From assembly GCA_019638575.1 (NCBI GenBank), contig JAHBTN010000007.1:89064-153063 (forward strand): a stretch of DNA of 64,000 bases, in the 5' to 3' direction. Both the position numbers and the translations under genes were made by a program. Numbering within the stretch: the first letter of the stretch is position 1; every line of letters begins with the position of its first letter. The DNA is from Ferruginibacter sp. (GTDB taxonomy: Bacteria > Bacteroidota > Bacteroidia > Chitinophagales > Chitinophagaceae). The notes below the pieces were generated by a model, which had not been told where the DNA came from, did no database searches, and was given only the letters and a program-made list of their open reading frames with translations. Positions 54,512 through 63,385 of the stretch are shown here, in pieces.

Positions 54512-55081
54512 TTATAAATCATCAGTCATTTTCATGTTAGTCCTATAAATGGCAACACTTCCCAAACCGTCCGAAAAATTTGAAGTCAAATAAACAGTTA
54601 TATTTTCACCATACCAAACCAAATTTTTACCTACGGTGTTGTCAAACGGCTGGCCAAACATTGTTATTAGATAAGATTTTATTTTTTCCATTTTTTCAAT
54701 GTTCACCTTAATGTCAGTCGGTCCGCCTGGGCCGATAGTTTGAACTGTTAAAAGCAACTGTACTCCGTCTAATTTGTCATTAGCTGAAAAGTCAAACATA
54801 CATTTGTCAAAACTAACGCCGCCCCAAAATTTTAGTTTGTCATCAGTAGTTTCAAAATGATAGGGATTCGAAATGTCTTTTTTGAGGTCACATTTTTTTG
54901 ATACAAACTCAAAATTGCTTTCAAGAGGAATAGTCTTAAAAGCATATTTTTTGTCATAATCGCAAAATGTTTGAGTATATCCTTTTGCAATTAGCTTTTT
55001 GCAATTAGGTTCTTTTGTCGTCTGTGCTGAAAGTGTCAGACTACTAAGTAAAATAAGTGCTACTAAAATTTTCTTTGTCAT
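54512..55081 (-). CDS. unrecognised secreted protein
   Basis: The ATG at 55081 (MTKKILVALILLSSL) gives a 189-residue protein with a signal peptide ending near LSAQ; an upstream ATG would put 16 residues before it. The mature part has four Cys in the first 90 residues and a beta-rich layout with FGGVSFDKCMFDF-like WGGVSFDKCMFDF. I do not recognise the family. It is 24 bp upstream of the DUF1508 gene and on the same strand. Confidence 0.6.
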   Translation of the reverse strand: MTKKILVALILLSSLTLSAQTTKEPNCKKLIAKGYTQTFCDYDKKYAFKTIPLESNFEFVSKKCDLKKDISNPYHFETTDDKLKFWGGVSFDKCMFDFSANDKLDGVQLLLTVQTIGPGGPTDIKVNIEKMEKIKSYLITMFGQPFDNTVGKNLVWYGENITVYLTSNFSDGLGSVAIYRTNMKMTDDL

Positions 55082-55207
55082 AAGCTCTTTGTTTGAAAAG
55101 AGGATCGTGTCGGAAAATGTTGCATACAACTAATATATTGCCGAATGCTTAAATCAAAACATCCACCAATTTACTAAATTATACTTTATTCACGAAAATT
55201 GGGCAAC

Positions 55208-55260
55208 TAGGTAGCCCTACCCTGTTTACCCCTAAATTGTCAAAGTTGGAAAACTTTTTG
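55208..55260 (+). promoter_or_regulatory. composite tra promoter element, copy C
   Basis: GGTAG - CC - CTACC (55210-55221), then CCTGTTTACCCC ending at 55232, 13 nt, TTGG (55246), 7 nt, TTTG (55257-55260). It ends 40 bp before the ATG at 55301. Confidence 0.65.
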
Positions 55261-55300
55261 CTTTAAATGGAATTATCAGTGAAGAAAGAAAATAGTGTAT

Positions 55301-55915
55301 ATGAAAAAAATATTTCTGAATATATCAGCATTGTTATTTATTTCGATTTCATCTTATTCCCAATCAAAACAGAAACAAATGCTGAAACAGATAGCAGCCT
55401 TGCAAATCTATATCGGCTATGCAAAAAAGGGCTATGATATTGCCAGTAAAGGAATAAACACAGTTCGCAATATCAAGAAAGGTGAATTCACTCTGCATCA
55501 GGATTTTTTCAACTCATTAAAAAATGTAAATCCAGAAATCAGCAAATATGTAAAGATTGCTGATATAATTTCAATACAGGTCCATATCATCAAACAAGCA
55601 AAACAAACCCTTCAGGGCATTAAAGAAGCGAAACAGTTTACTGCGGAGGAGCTTGACTATTGCAAAACTGTATTTGATAACCTGCTGGACGAATGTGTTA
55701 AAACCATTGATGAATTGTTCCTCGTCATAACTTCCGGTAAGCTGGAAATGAAGGATGATGAAAGAATAAAACGGATTAACAAGATATTTACAGATATGCA
55801 GGATAAATATTCTTTCTGCTCCGCTTTTAGTGAAGAAACGGGTTTGCTGAGTATGCAGAGGATGAGTGAAGAGGTACAGCTTAATTACTCAAAACTTATA
55901 AACGGACTAAAATGA
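55301..55915 (+). CDS. TraI-like paralogue 2
   Basis: A 204-residue secreted protein (signal peptide 1-20, ending near SYSQ) from the ATG at 55301; a GTG two codons earlier is less likely. Mostly helical. The C-terminal block FTAEELDYCKTVFDNLLDEC, DELFLVI and LLSMQR aligns with the TraI-like protein at 53497 and with the next gene. Databases often label such proteins TerB-like; I see no tellurite evidence. Overlaps the next gene by 4 bp. Confidence 0.75.
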   Translation: MKKIFLNISALLFISISSYSQSKQKQMLKQIAALQIYIGYAKKGYDIASKGINTVRNIKKGEFTLHQDFFNSLKNVNPEISKYVKIADIISIQVHIIKQAKQTLQGIKEAKQFTAEELDYCKTVFDNLLDECVKTIDELFLVITSGKLEMKDDERIKRINKIFTDMQDKYSFCSAFSEETGLLSMQRMSEEVQLNYSKLINGLK

Positions 55916-56535
55916 AAAAGATAATGGTGATTTTGCTGATGTGCGGCATGGCTTATCAAAGCAAAGCTCAAAGTGCCGAAGTGCAACAATTGATTTTAAA
56001 CTATGAAAAGCTGTCGCAGTTCAGAAAAATTTTAAAGAATATGTATGAGGGCTATAAAATACTTTACAAAGGATACACAGCCGTAAAAGATATTTCTGAA
56101 GGCAATTTCAACCTGCATAAGAATTTTTTAGATGGCTTGCTGCAGGTTAGTCCGGCTGTTAAAAAATATAAACGGATTGCGGATATTATCAATTATCAGG
56201 TTCGTATTGTGAAGGAATATAAAGCTGCTTTTAATGAATTTAAAAATGGCAAACAATTTACGGCTGAAGAGATTGATTATATCAGCAAGATATACTCAAC
56301 CCTGTTTGATCAAAGCCTTAAGAACCTGGATGAACTGGCCATGGTGATTACAGCAGGTAAGCTGAGGATGAGCGACGATGAAAGGTTGCAGGCTATTGAC
56401 AGGATTTATGCCTCAATTGAAGACCAGTATTCATTTCTGAAAGATTTTAATGGCAATACTGCCATGCTGTCTTTACAACGGAAATCTGAACAAACAGAAA
56501 TAGCCATGTCCCGGAAAATATATGGCTTGCGTTAA
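55912..56535 (+). CDS. TraI-like paralogue 3
   Basis: A 207-residue secreted protein with a signal peptide (1-19, ending near SKAQ). It shares with the previous protein the central part (FNLHKNFLDGL versus FTLHQDFFNSL), the block FTAEEIDYISKIYSTLFDQS and the ending LSLQRKSE. The two are about equally long and clearly paralogous. Translation is coupled through the ATGA overlap. Confidence 0.75.
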   Translation: MKKIMVILLMCGMAYQSKAQSAEVQQLILNYEKLSQFRKILKNMYEGYKILYKGYTAVKDISEGNFNLHKNFLDGLLQVSPAVKKYKRIADIINYQVRIVKEYKAAFNEFKNGKQFTAEEIDYISKIYSTLFDQSLKNLDELAMVITAGKLRMSDDERLQAIDRIYASIEDQYSFLKDFNGNTAMLSLQRKSEQTEIAMSRKIYGLR

Positions 56536-56565
56536 CCGGATTGCTAAGTAAGTAAAATTGTGATT

Positions 56566-57765
56566 ATGAAATTGTGTGTAAGAATAACCTGTTTGGCAAT
56601 CATTGTATTGTTGATTCCTCACCTCGCCGAAGCACAGGGGGGCATGGCCGGAAAAATAAGGAGCCTTCAGGATGTGCTTGAAGAATTATATGATGATATG
56701 ATGCCTCTTTGCAGCAGGCTCATTGGTGTAGGCCGGGGTATAGCAGGTTTTGCAGCCACCTGGTATATCGCCTCAAGGGTGTGGGGGCATATTGCAAGGG
56801 CTGAGCCGGTAGATTTTTATCCACTGTTCCGGCCTTTTGTATTGGGATTTGCTGTATTGATATTTCCATCAGTAATTGCCATGATAAATGGGGTAATGAA
56901 GCCAACTGTTACAGCAACAGCGGCAATGGTGAAAGACTCAGATAAAGCGGTTGCCCAACTGCTGCTTATGAAAGAAGAAGCGATAAAGAAAACAGCTTAT
57001 TGGCAAATGTATGTTGGGCCTTCGGGTTCCGGTGACAGGGAGAAGTGGTATAAATATAATTATGGTGATAAAAATGAAGGCTTTTTCAAAAGCATCGGCA
57101 ACGACATCAAATTTGCATTTTCAAAATTCTCTTACAATTTCCGTAACTCCATTAAGCAATGGATGAGTGAAGTGCTGAAGGTTTTGTTTGAAGCAGCAGC
57201 ACTCTGCATCAATACTATCCGCACTTTCTACCTTATTGTACTTGCAATATTGGGCCCATTGGTATTCGGTATTGCTGTCTTTGACGGGTTTCAACATACC
57301 TTAACTGTCTGGATAGCCCGTTATCTGAATATTTTTTTGTGGTTGCCAGTTGCAAATATTTTTGGGGGCATCATTGGTAAAATTCAGGAGAATATGCTCA
57401 AAGAAGATTTGCACCAGATAGCATCCAATGGCGATACATTTTTTAGTACTACAGACACGGCATATTTAATTTTTATGATTATCGGCATCATTGGTTATTT
57501 CACCGTGCCTTCCGTTGCCAATTATATTATTCATGCCGGTGGTGGAAATACCTTGCTGTATAAAGTTACCAATATGATGAGTACATCAAGCCGTACTGTG
57601 GTTACCGGCGGTGCTTCAATGGCTAAAGATGCATTGGGCGGCGGGTATAATAAAGTAAGCAACAGCATGGCCGATGCCGGTTTGTCAAATGGATACTTTA
57701 AGGAAGGCAATAAGAATTCTGGTGGAGGAGGATATATGAAGGATAAGCTGAGTGGGAAGACATAG
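56566..57765 (+). CDS. traJ: TraJ-like conjugation membrane protein (VirB6-like)
   Basis: A 399-residue multi-pass membrane protein with an N-terminal signal (about 1-22, HLAEAQ). Hydrophobic segments are near 58-75, 90-108, 215-245, 262-285 and 300-330, followed by a Gly/Ser/Asn-rich tail. IYASRVWGHIA-like YIASRVWGHIARAEPVDFYP and LIVLAILGPLVFGIAVFDGF are typical of TraJ. The ATG at 56566 is preferred; 56560 adds two residues. Confidence 0.88.
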   Translation: MKLCVRITCLAIIVLLIPHLAEAQGGMAGKIRSLQDVLEELYDDMMPLCSRLIGVGRGIAGFAATWYIASRVWGHIARAEPVDFYPLFRPFVLGFAVLIFPSVIAMINGVMKPTVTATAAMVKDSDKAVAQLLLMKEEAIKKTAYWQMYVGPSGSGDREKWYKYNYGDKNEGFFKSIGNDIKFAFSKFSYNFRNSIKQWMSEVLKVLFEAAALCINTIRTFYLIVLAILGPLVFGIAVFDGFQHTLTVWIARYLNIFLWLPVANIFGGIIGKIQENMLKEDLHQIASNGDTFFSTTDTAYLIFMIIGIIGYFTVPSVANYIIHAGGGNTLLYKVTNMMSTSSRTVVTGGASMAKDALGGGYNKVSNSMADAGLSNGYFKEGNKNSGGGGYMKDKLSGKT

Positions 57766-57805
57766 AAATATATAAACCTGATATCATTGAAAACCAGTTG
57801 TATTA

Positions 57806-57860
57806 GGGAGGTTGTCCAACTGTGTTTACCCCAGAACTTACGGTTTTGGAAATGTTTTTG
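57806..57860 (+). promoter_or_regulatory. composite tra promoter element, copy D
   Basis: GGTTG - TC - CAAC dyad (57810-57820), TTTACCCC (57825-57832), 13 nt, TTGG (57846), 7 nt, TTTG (57857-57860). It ends 38 bp before the ATG at 57899. Confidence 0.65.
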
Positions 57861-57898
57861 CAATATTTAATTATTCTGAATTTGAAAATGTGTGCGTG

Positions 57899-58516
57899 AT
57901 GTTTAAGAAAATGAAAAATATTGATTCAGCCTTTCGATACATACGGTTATTCTCTATAGCCTTCATTGCAGGCTGTATCGTCATTTCATTATTTATTGCT
58001 TACAAAAGTTACCAGTTGGCTTCACAATCCCAGCAAAAAGTTTTCATTCTTGCCAATGGCAAAGCCCTGGAAGCTTATGCTGCCGATAGGAAAGATAATA
58101 TACCCGTTGAGGCTAAGGATCATGTAAAAATGTTTCACCACTATTTCTTTACACTCGACCCCGATGATAAAGTAATACAGGCAAACATCAGCAAAGCCTT
58201 ATACCTGGCAGATGCTTCTGCAAAGCAGCAATACGATAACCTGAAAGAAAACGGATATTATTCTAATCTTATCTCTGGCAATATCAGTCAGGAAATTCAA
58301 ATGGACAGCATAACAATCAACACTGATATTTATCCTTTTTATTTCCGATATCTGGGCCATGAAAGAATTATAAGACCCACAACAATTGTAACCCGTAACC
58401 TGGTTACGGAAGGATATTTAAGAAATGTGTCCCGTTCTGATAATAATTCACACGGATTCCTGATTGAAAAATGGCGGACAATGGAGAATAAGGACCTAAC
58501 AACTCAAAGCAGGTGA
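57899..58516 (+). CDS. traK: TraK-like conjugation protein (VirB8-like)
   Basis: From the ATG at 57899 (MFKKMKNIDSAF) the product is 205 residues with one membrane helix at about 18-38 and a periplasmic VirB8-like domain containing HVKMFHHYFFTLDPDDKVI and GHERIIRPTTIVTRNLVTEG. An earlier ATG at 57812 lies inside promoter element D and is rejected. It is the assembly hub between the ATPase and the core complex. Confidence 0.88.
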   Translation: MFKKMKNIDSAFRYIRLFSIAFIAGCIVISLFIAYKSYQLASQSQQKVFILANGKALEAYAADRKDNIPVEAKDHVKMFHHYFFTLDPDDKVIQANISKALYLADASAKQQYDNLKENGYYSNLISGNISQEIQMDSITINTDIYPFYFRYLGHERIIRPTTIVTRNLVTEGYLRNVSRSDNNSHGFLIEKWRTMENKDLTTQSR

Positions 58517-58517
58517 T

Positions 58518-59012
58518 ATGTGGTTATTTAAAAGAAGAAAAAAGAATGAAGAAGATACATCCGAGCCTTCTGTATCAGATAAAATGGCAGGTAAAATTGC
58601 CGTGGCAGGAATAAAATTACAGACAGCGTTTGCAAATAAAATGAATGAATTATTTAGAAATATGAATAGCAAGAAACTTAAAACCCTGTTGATAATATTT
58701 TGCCTGGTTGCTGGTGGTTACAGCATTTATCTTTTTGTCAATGCTTTTGTTAATACAGATAAGGAATCATCAGGTTTTAAAGTCGATCAGATTCATGTTC
58801 CTGAACATTTTAATAAATCGGGTGACGGTCAAATACCTGAAGCCAATGTAGAAGAAGAAACATACAATAAAATACAGGATTATAAGAGGTACATGGACAG
58901 CTTAAAACAAACAAAAAATTATTTGTATGACAGTATCATAACAGCAAGGCCATTTTTAATGGATACTGTGCTGATGCTGGAAGAAATATATCAATCACAA
59001 AAACAAAAATGA
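58518..59012 (+). CDS. small inner-membrane protein between TraK and TraM (TraL position)
   Basis: A 164-residue protein with a basic cytoplasmic N-terminus (WLFKRRKKNEE), one membrane helix at about 56-74 and a periplasmic part. It occupies the TraL position but shows no convincing similarity to TraL (DUF3989). Overlaps traM by 4 bp. Confidence 0.6.
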   Translation: MWLFKRRKKNEEDTSEPSVSDKMAGKIAVAGIKLQTAFANKMNELFRNMNSKKLKTLLIIFCLVAGGYSIYLFVNAFVNTDKESSGFKVDQIHVPEHFNKSGDGQIPEANVEEETYNKIQDYKRYMDSLKQTKNYLYDSIITARPFLMDTVLMLEEIYQSQKQK

Positions 59013-60286
59013 AGCGTATGAAACAAGTGCAGCAATCGCAGGCCTTTCTGCGTAAACGGAAAATGATGCTAGTATTACCACTATTGGTAATTCCCTTTTT
59101 GACTATGGCTTTTTGGGCATTGGGTGGTGGACAGGCAAAACAAAATACCACTACAGCAAAGCAGCCTGGTTTAAATCTTAATCTGCCCGATGCCGGGTTG
59201 AAGAATGATGATATGGCTGATAAACTCAGTTTTTATGATAAAGCGGATAAAGATTCAATCAAACTGGAAGAATTGATGCGTAACGATCCATATTACAAGG
59301 GAATTGGAGACACCGCTCAGTCGTTTACCAATGAGCTTGAACAGATCACACAGAATACCGCAACGAAATACAATCAACACCTCAATACCTCTCCTTATGA
59401 AACTTCAAATAATAATCCTGAACAGAAGTTACTGCTTAAACTGGCCCAGCTTAATAATGAAATGAATAAACAACCTGAAATAAATAGTAAAGATAGTTTT
59501 GAAAATGTTCAACCTCCAAAAAATAATGAATCCCCAGGTGATGTGGACAGGCTTGAAAACATGATGCAGATGATGAATAAAAACGGCAGCGACGATCCTG
59601 AAATGCAACAATTGAATGGCACACTGGAAAAAATACTGGATATACAACATCCTGACAGAGTTAAGGACAGGCTGAAGGAAAAATCATTGCAGCAGAAGCA
59701 GGTTGTTTTTGCAGTAAGTAAACAGCCGGTTTTAGATAATATCAGTTTGTTAGATACAACTAAGAAAAAATCAGCATCAGGATTCTTTGGTGTTGCACAC
59801 AATACAAAAAATGATGATGACAATAATGCCATTGAAGCTGTTGTTCATGCAAATCAAACGCTGGTAAATGGCGCTGTTATTAAACTTCGCCTGGCAACTG
59901 ACATTTATATCAATGGCATATTAATTCCAAAAGACAATTTTGTTTTTGGAGTGGCATCGCTGAATGATGAACGACTGGAGATTGAAATAAATTCAATCCG
60001 CTATGACAAGTTGTTGTTCCCTGTAAAATTAGCAGTATATGATATGGATGGCTTACCAGGCATTTATATTCCGGGTGCCATCACCCGTGATGTGGCAAAG
60101 CAATCTGCAGATAATGGCTTACAGTTGATGGAACTTACTTCTGTTGACCCGTCCCTGAAAGCACAGGCAGCAGCTGCGGGTATCAATACAGTAAAAAGCC
60201 TGTTAAGTAGAAAAGTAAAACAGGTAAAGGTTATGGTAAAGGCAGGTTACAAAGTGCTTTTAAAAGATAAAAATACTGAACAATAA
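59009..60286 (+). CDS. traM: TraM-like conjugation protein (VirB10-like)
   Basis: A 425-residue protein with one N-terminal membrane helix (about 24-40, MLVLPLLVIPFLTMAFWALG), a long periplasmic Asn/Gln/Lys-rich linker, and a C-terminal domain from about 270: AVVHANQTLVNGAVIKLRLA and VFGVASLNDERLEI, the beta-barrel part of VirB10/TraM. Spans both membranes and forms the channel with TraN. Confidence 0.9.
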   Translation: MKRMKQVQQSQAFLRKRKMMLVLPLLVIPFLTMAFWALGGGQAKQNTTTAKQPGLNLNLPDAGLKNDDMADKLSFYDKADKDSIKLEELMRNDPYYKGIGDTAQSFTNELEQITQNTATKYNQHLNTSPYETSNNNPEQKLLLKLAQLNNEMNKQPEINSKDSFENVQPPKNNESPGDVDRLENMMQMMNKNGSDDPEMQQLNGTLEKILDIQHPDRVKDRLKEKSLQQKQVVFAVSKQPVLDNISLLDTTKKKSASGFFGVAHNTKNDDDNNAIEAVVHANQTLVNGAVIKLRLATDIYINGILIPKDNFVFGVASLNDERLEIEINSIRYDKLLFPVKLAVYDMDGLPGIYIPGAITRDVAKQSADNGLQLMELTSVDPSLKAQAAAAGINTVKSLLSRKVKQVKVMVKAGYKVLLKDKNTEQ

Positions 60287-60310
60287 TTTTTAACAATAAC
60301 AATTTTTTTT

Positions 60311-61075
60311 ATGAAACGATTTGTGAGTTTGATTACATTAATTGGCATTTGCATTTCCGGAATATCGCAAACCTTGTTGGGCATAACGACTGACAAAACA
60401 ACCAGCCTGGTATTTCCATTCGCTATTAGTCATGTAGACAGGGGAACAGAATCCGTATTGGCAGAACCTGTAAAAGAAATGCCAACCATTCTACTGGTAA
60501 AGGCTGCTACTAAAGACTTTCCCGAAACCAACCTTAGTGTAGTAACTGAAGATGGCAGTGTGTATTCATTTGTAGTGAGCTATAATAACAAGCCATCTGA
60601 ATGGGTTTATTACTTACCGGTAAATAAAAAGAGGACTATTGCAAGTTATGCCAATGGGATCCTTGATAACCCTAAGACAATTAAAGGCATTAAAGACAGG
60701 AAGTGGAAAATGAAAGCTGATGTCATGGGAATATATATTAAACAGGAAGTAATCTACTATCAGCTTTCATTGGATAATTATAGCCCGATTGATTATAACA
60801 TTGATCTGTTAAAGTTTTTTATCAGGGACAAAAAGAAAAGTAAACGAACTGCCATACAGGAAAATGAATTAAAGCCATTGTATGTTGCCGGCAATATTTC
60901 ACAGGTAAAAGCAAATAGCAAATCAATTGTAGTTGTTGCATTGGATAAGTTCACTATCCCTGATGCAAAATTCCTGGCTCTACAGATAATGGAGAAAAAC
61001 GGAGGCCGGCATTTTTTTATGAAGATCGGGAATAAGAAAATTATGGAGGCAATCATTTTGCCAGATTTAAGATGA
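60311..61075 (+). CDS. traN: TraN-like conjugation protein (DUF4138, VirB9-like)
   Basis: A 254-residue secreted protein (signal peptide 1-20). TTDKTTSLVFPFAISHVDRG is the typical TraN start, and AGNISQVKANSKSIVVVALD with FTIPDAKFL the typical C-terminus of DUF4138. It forms the outer-membrane-side core with TraM. It overlaps the next gene by 4 bp. TraO and the later tra genes are not found after it. Confidence 0.9.
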   Translation: MKRFVSLITLIGICISGISQTLLGITTDKTTSLVFPFAISHVDRGTESVLAEPVKEMPTILLVKAATKDFPETNLSVVTEDGSVYSFVVSYNNKPSEWVYYLPVNKKRTIASYANGILDNPKTIKGIKDRKWKMKADVMGIYIKQEVIYYQLSLDNYSPIDYNIDLLKFFIRDKKKSKRTAIQENELKPLYVAGNISQVKANSKSIVVVALDKFTIPDAKFLALQIMEKNGGRHFFMKIGNKKIMEAIILPDLR

Positions 61076-62283
61076 ATGCTAAATATCCCATATCTGGCGA
61101 GATAATAGAGCTTGCAAACTTTGCTCTATCAAAGGGAGAGCATTGGATGGCTTATAACCAATCACTTTACGGTATTGATAAAAACGAAATTCACTTTTTC
61201 GCTACAAAAGAAGCTGCCAACAAGTTTGCAAGTGATAATATAAGTGACAGGGACAACTTTCATGTAATGTATTTTAAGTCTACCCAGGAAGCATTTGATA
61301 AAATCAACCAGACTCCATATTCCGATCCTGATACTAATGGGTTATACAATATAGAAGGTAATGCTTTTACAAATGCATTAATAGATCATATTGAACAACA
61401 ACAATCAATAATTACTTCACAATTAAAAACAAACGTTATGAACAACGAAAATCTTCAGTATTTGACAGACAATATCAAATACATGGGCTTTGGTGAAAGC
61501 CTGAAATCAGAATTGGAAAGAAACATGCAGGAAGGGAAGCCTGAATTTCAGTTGCATTTTAAGGCAGAGATCAATAAAAAGCCTTTTGAAGCAACCCTGA
61601 ATTTCCGTAAATCAGATTCTACCGACATGTATTTTTTCAACAATTACAATGCTTCGCTGGAAAAGAGCAATGGTGAAAAAATGGAACAGACCTTTTACCT
61701 TAACAAGGGAAAAGGTATTACGTCCAAAGAAGCTTACAACCTGCTGGATGGAAGGGCTGTGCATAAAGACCTGGTTACAAAAGAGGGCCAGCCATATAAA
61801 GCCTGGATGCAGCTTGACCACAGTAGTAAAGACAAGAACAACAATTTTGAAGTAAAACAGTTCCACGAAAATTATGGATTTGATTTAAAGGCAGCGGTGG
61901 CTAAATTCCCGATTGCGGATTTGAATGACACTGATAAAGAAAAGGCTTTGATGCAGTCCCTGCAAAAGGGAAATATTCAATCAGTTACTATTGAAAAAGA
62001 TGGCGAAAGCCATAAAATGTTTATTGAAGCCGACCCTCAGTATAAAAAAGTAACGTTGTATGATTCCAATATGAAGTTGGTGGCAAAAGAAGCAATAGAG
62101 AAGTATCAATCTGTTGGAAAAACTGAAGCCGGCAAAGCGGTTAAAGAAGAAATGGGAAATGATAAAAAAAAAGAGTTGAAGCAGGAGGTTAAGCCAGAGA
62201 AGGAGAAGTTGGAAAAGAAAAACGATAAATCGCTTTTGCCAAAGAAAAGGGAAAGTACAAAAAAAGGTTTAGGGGTATCTTGA
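61072..62283 (+). CDS. DUF3945-like cargo protein with basic tail
   Basis: A 403-residue soluble protein. The N-terminal 125 residues are unassigned; residues about 130-330 contain MYFFNNYNASLEKSNGEKME and FYLNKGKGITSKEAYNLLDG, which recall DUF3945/DUF4099 proteins of Bacteroidetes mobile elements. A long Lys/Glu-rich linker leads to the tail KSLLPKKRESTKKG. It overlaps traN by 4 bp, so it is translated with the transfer apparatus. A DNA-processing role or secreted cargo is possible. Confidence 0.65.
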   Translation: MNAKYPISGEIIELANFALSKGEHWMAYNQSLYGIDKNEIHFFATKEAANKFASDNISDRDNFHVMYFKSTQEAFDKINQTPYSDPDTNGLYNIEGNAFTNALIDHIEQQQSIITSQLKTNVMNNENLQYLTDNIKYMGFGESLKSELERNMQEGKPEFQLHFKAEINKKPFEATLNFRKSDSTDMYFFNNYNASLEKSNGEKMEQTFYLNKGKGITSKEAYNLLDGRAVHKDLVTKEGQPYKAWMQLDHSSKDKNNNFEVKQFHENYGFDLKAAVAKFPIADLNDTDKEKALMQSLQKGNIQSVTIEKDGESHKMFIEADPQYKKVTLYDSNMKLVAKEAIEKYQSVGKTEAGKAVKEEMGNDKKKELKQEVKPEKEKLEKKNDKSLLPKKRESTKKGLGVS

Positions 62284-62321
62284 TTCTCCTAAACTCATTT
62301 TTTCAATAAAAAAGAATGATC

Positions 62322-63080
62322 ATGAATATTCAGAATATTGTTGCGTTGGGATCGCAATTAAGGGGTTTGGGTTTTGATAAAATGGGCTACCTTCTTCTTA
62401 AACGTATTTGCTTTAAGCCAGAGAGTTTCTGTATTACATCAAGGATTACAAGAGAAAAAGATCAGGTAAGTTTTGAAATTTATTTTGAAAGAAGCAAAAA
62501 AGACGACAGCTACTTTCTGAATTTTTATGATGCTGTATTACAAAAAGAGGTTCCGTTAATTCAGGCGGAAATTGCCGGTATTGACATTGCAGGGTTAGAA
62601 CAAAGAATGAGTGATATAAACTGGAAAGTTGCTTTTGATATTAATGAACGAAAGCAATTTACTGCAGAAAATAAAGCGAGTTGGGAAAATGAAATTGCGA
62701 TTGAATCAATCATTGATGAACTTGAAAAGTTGGACAGTACAGAAGATGGTAAACCAATTTCGAATAATTTGAAGTTAAAATATTGGGCAAATATCCCTGA
62801 TGTGGAAACGATTGTACCCTTCAACGTTGGGAAAAACAGGCAGGAAATAAGCCAGCGATTTTATTTATTTGAGGGACAGGCAGGAATTTCAGTTGATGAA
62901 GCTTACCGTTTTCTTCAAAACAGGTGGTTGGAAAAACAAATGCAGATTAAGCGAAAGCAAACAGACAAAACCGAAACAGAAGAAAATGGTGACCAGGCAT
63001 CGTCGGGCAATGGGTTATTGAAAAAGAAGCGGATAAGCAAACCAAAAGGAGCTAAAAGGAACAAAGCAATACAAAATTAG
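62322..63080 (+). CDS. second DUF3945-like protein with basic tail
   Basis: A 252-residue soluble protein from the ATG at 62322 (an ATG at 62316 is also possible). It shares with the previous protein the segments YFLNFYDAVLQKE and FYLFEGQAGISVDEAYRFLQ, so both carry the same fold. The last 30 residues are strongly basic (GLLKKKRISKPKG). Confidence 0.6.
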   Translation: MNIQNIVALGSQLRGLGFDKMGYLLLKRICFKPESFCITSRITREKDQVSFEIYFERSKKDDSYFLNFYDAVLQKEVPLIQAEIAGIDIAGLEQRMSDINWKVAFDINERKQFTAENKASWENEIAIESIIDELEKLDSTEDGKPISNNLKLKYWANIPDVETIVPFNVGKNRQEISQRFYLFEGQAGISVDEAYRFLQNRWLEKQMQIKRKQTDKTETEENGDQASSGNGLLKKKRISKPKGAKRNKAIQN

Positions 63081-63084
63081 ATTT

Positions 63085-63372
63085 ATGGAACTATTCCCAC
63101 CATTGACAGGATTTTATGAGGCTATTGAAGATGATGTTAGAATCAGCACTACTCATATTAGTCTTTACATGGCTTTATTGCAGCAGTGGAACCTGGCTGG
63201 CGGAATAAATCCAGTAACAGTGGTAAGATCATCTATCATGAAGGCAGCCAAAATAAATGCCCGTTATACTTATAACAAGTGCATGAATAATCTTCAGGAA
63301 TTTGGATATATCAGCTACCAACCGTCAAATAGTTCATCTGTGGCCAGCCTGGTGTGTTTAAAAGGATTGTGA
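63085..63372 (+). CDS. small winged-helix-like protein
   Basis: A 95-residue protein, 4 bp after the previous stop. HISLYMALLQQWNLAGGINP and MKAAKINARYTYNKCMNNLQ, followed by FGYISYQPS, look like a winged helix as in small replication or transcription regulators on mobile elements. The specific role is unknown. Confidence 0.6.
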   Translation: MELFPPLTGFYEAIEDDVRISTTHISLYMALLQQWNLAGGINPVTVVRSSIMKAAKINARYTYNKCMNNLQEFGYISYQPSNSSSVASLVCLKGL

Positions 63373-63385
63373 AAATGAAATGTGT

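Noticed and set aside
55301-56535. Tellurite-resistance (TerB) function for the TraI-like paralogues
   Set aside because: Signal peptides, tra context and similarity to the TraI-like product favour a conjugation role.
57812-57898. Upstream ATG for the TraK-like gene
   Set aside because: It would place 29 residues over promoter element D and ahead of a typical TraK N-terminus.
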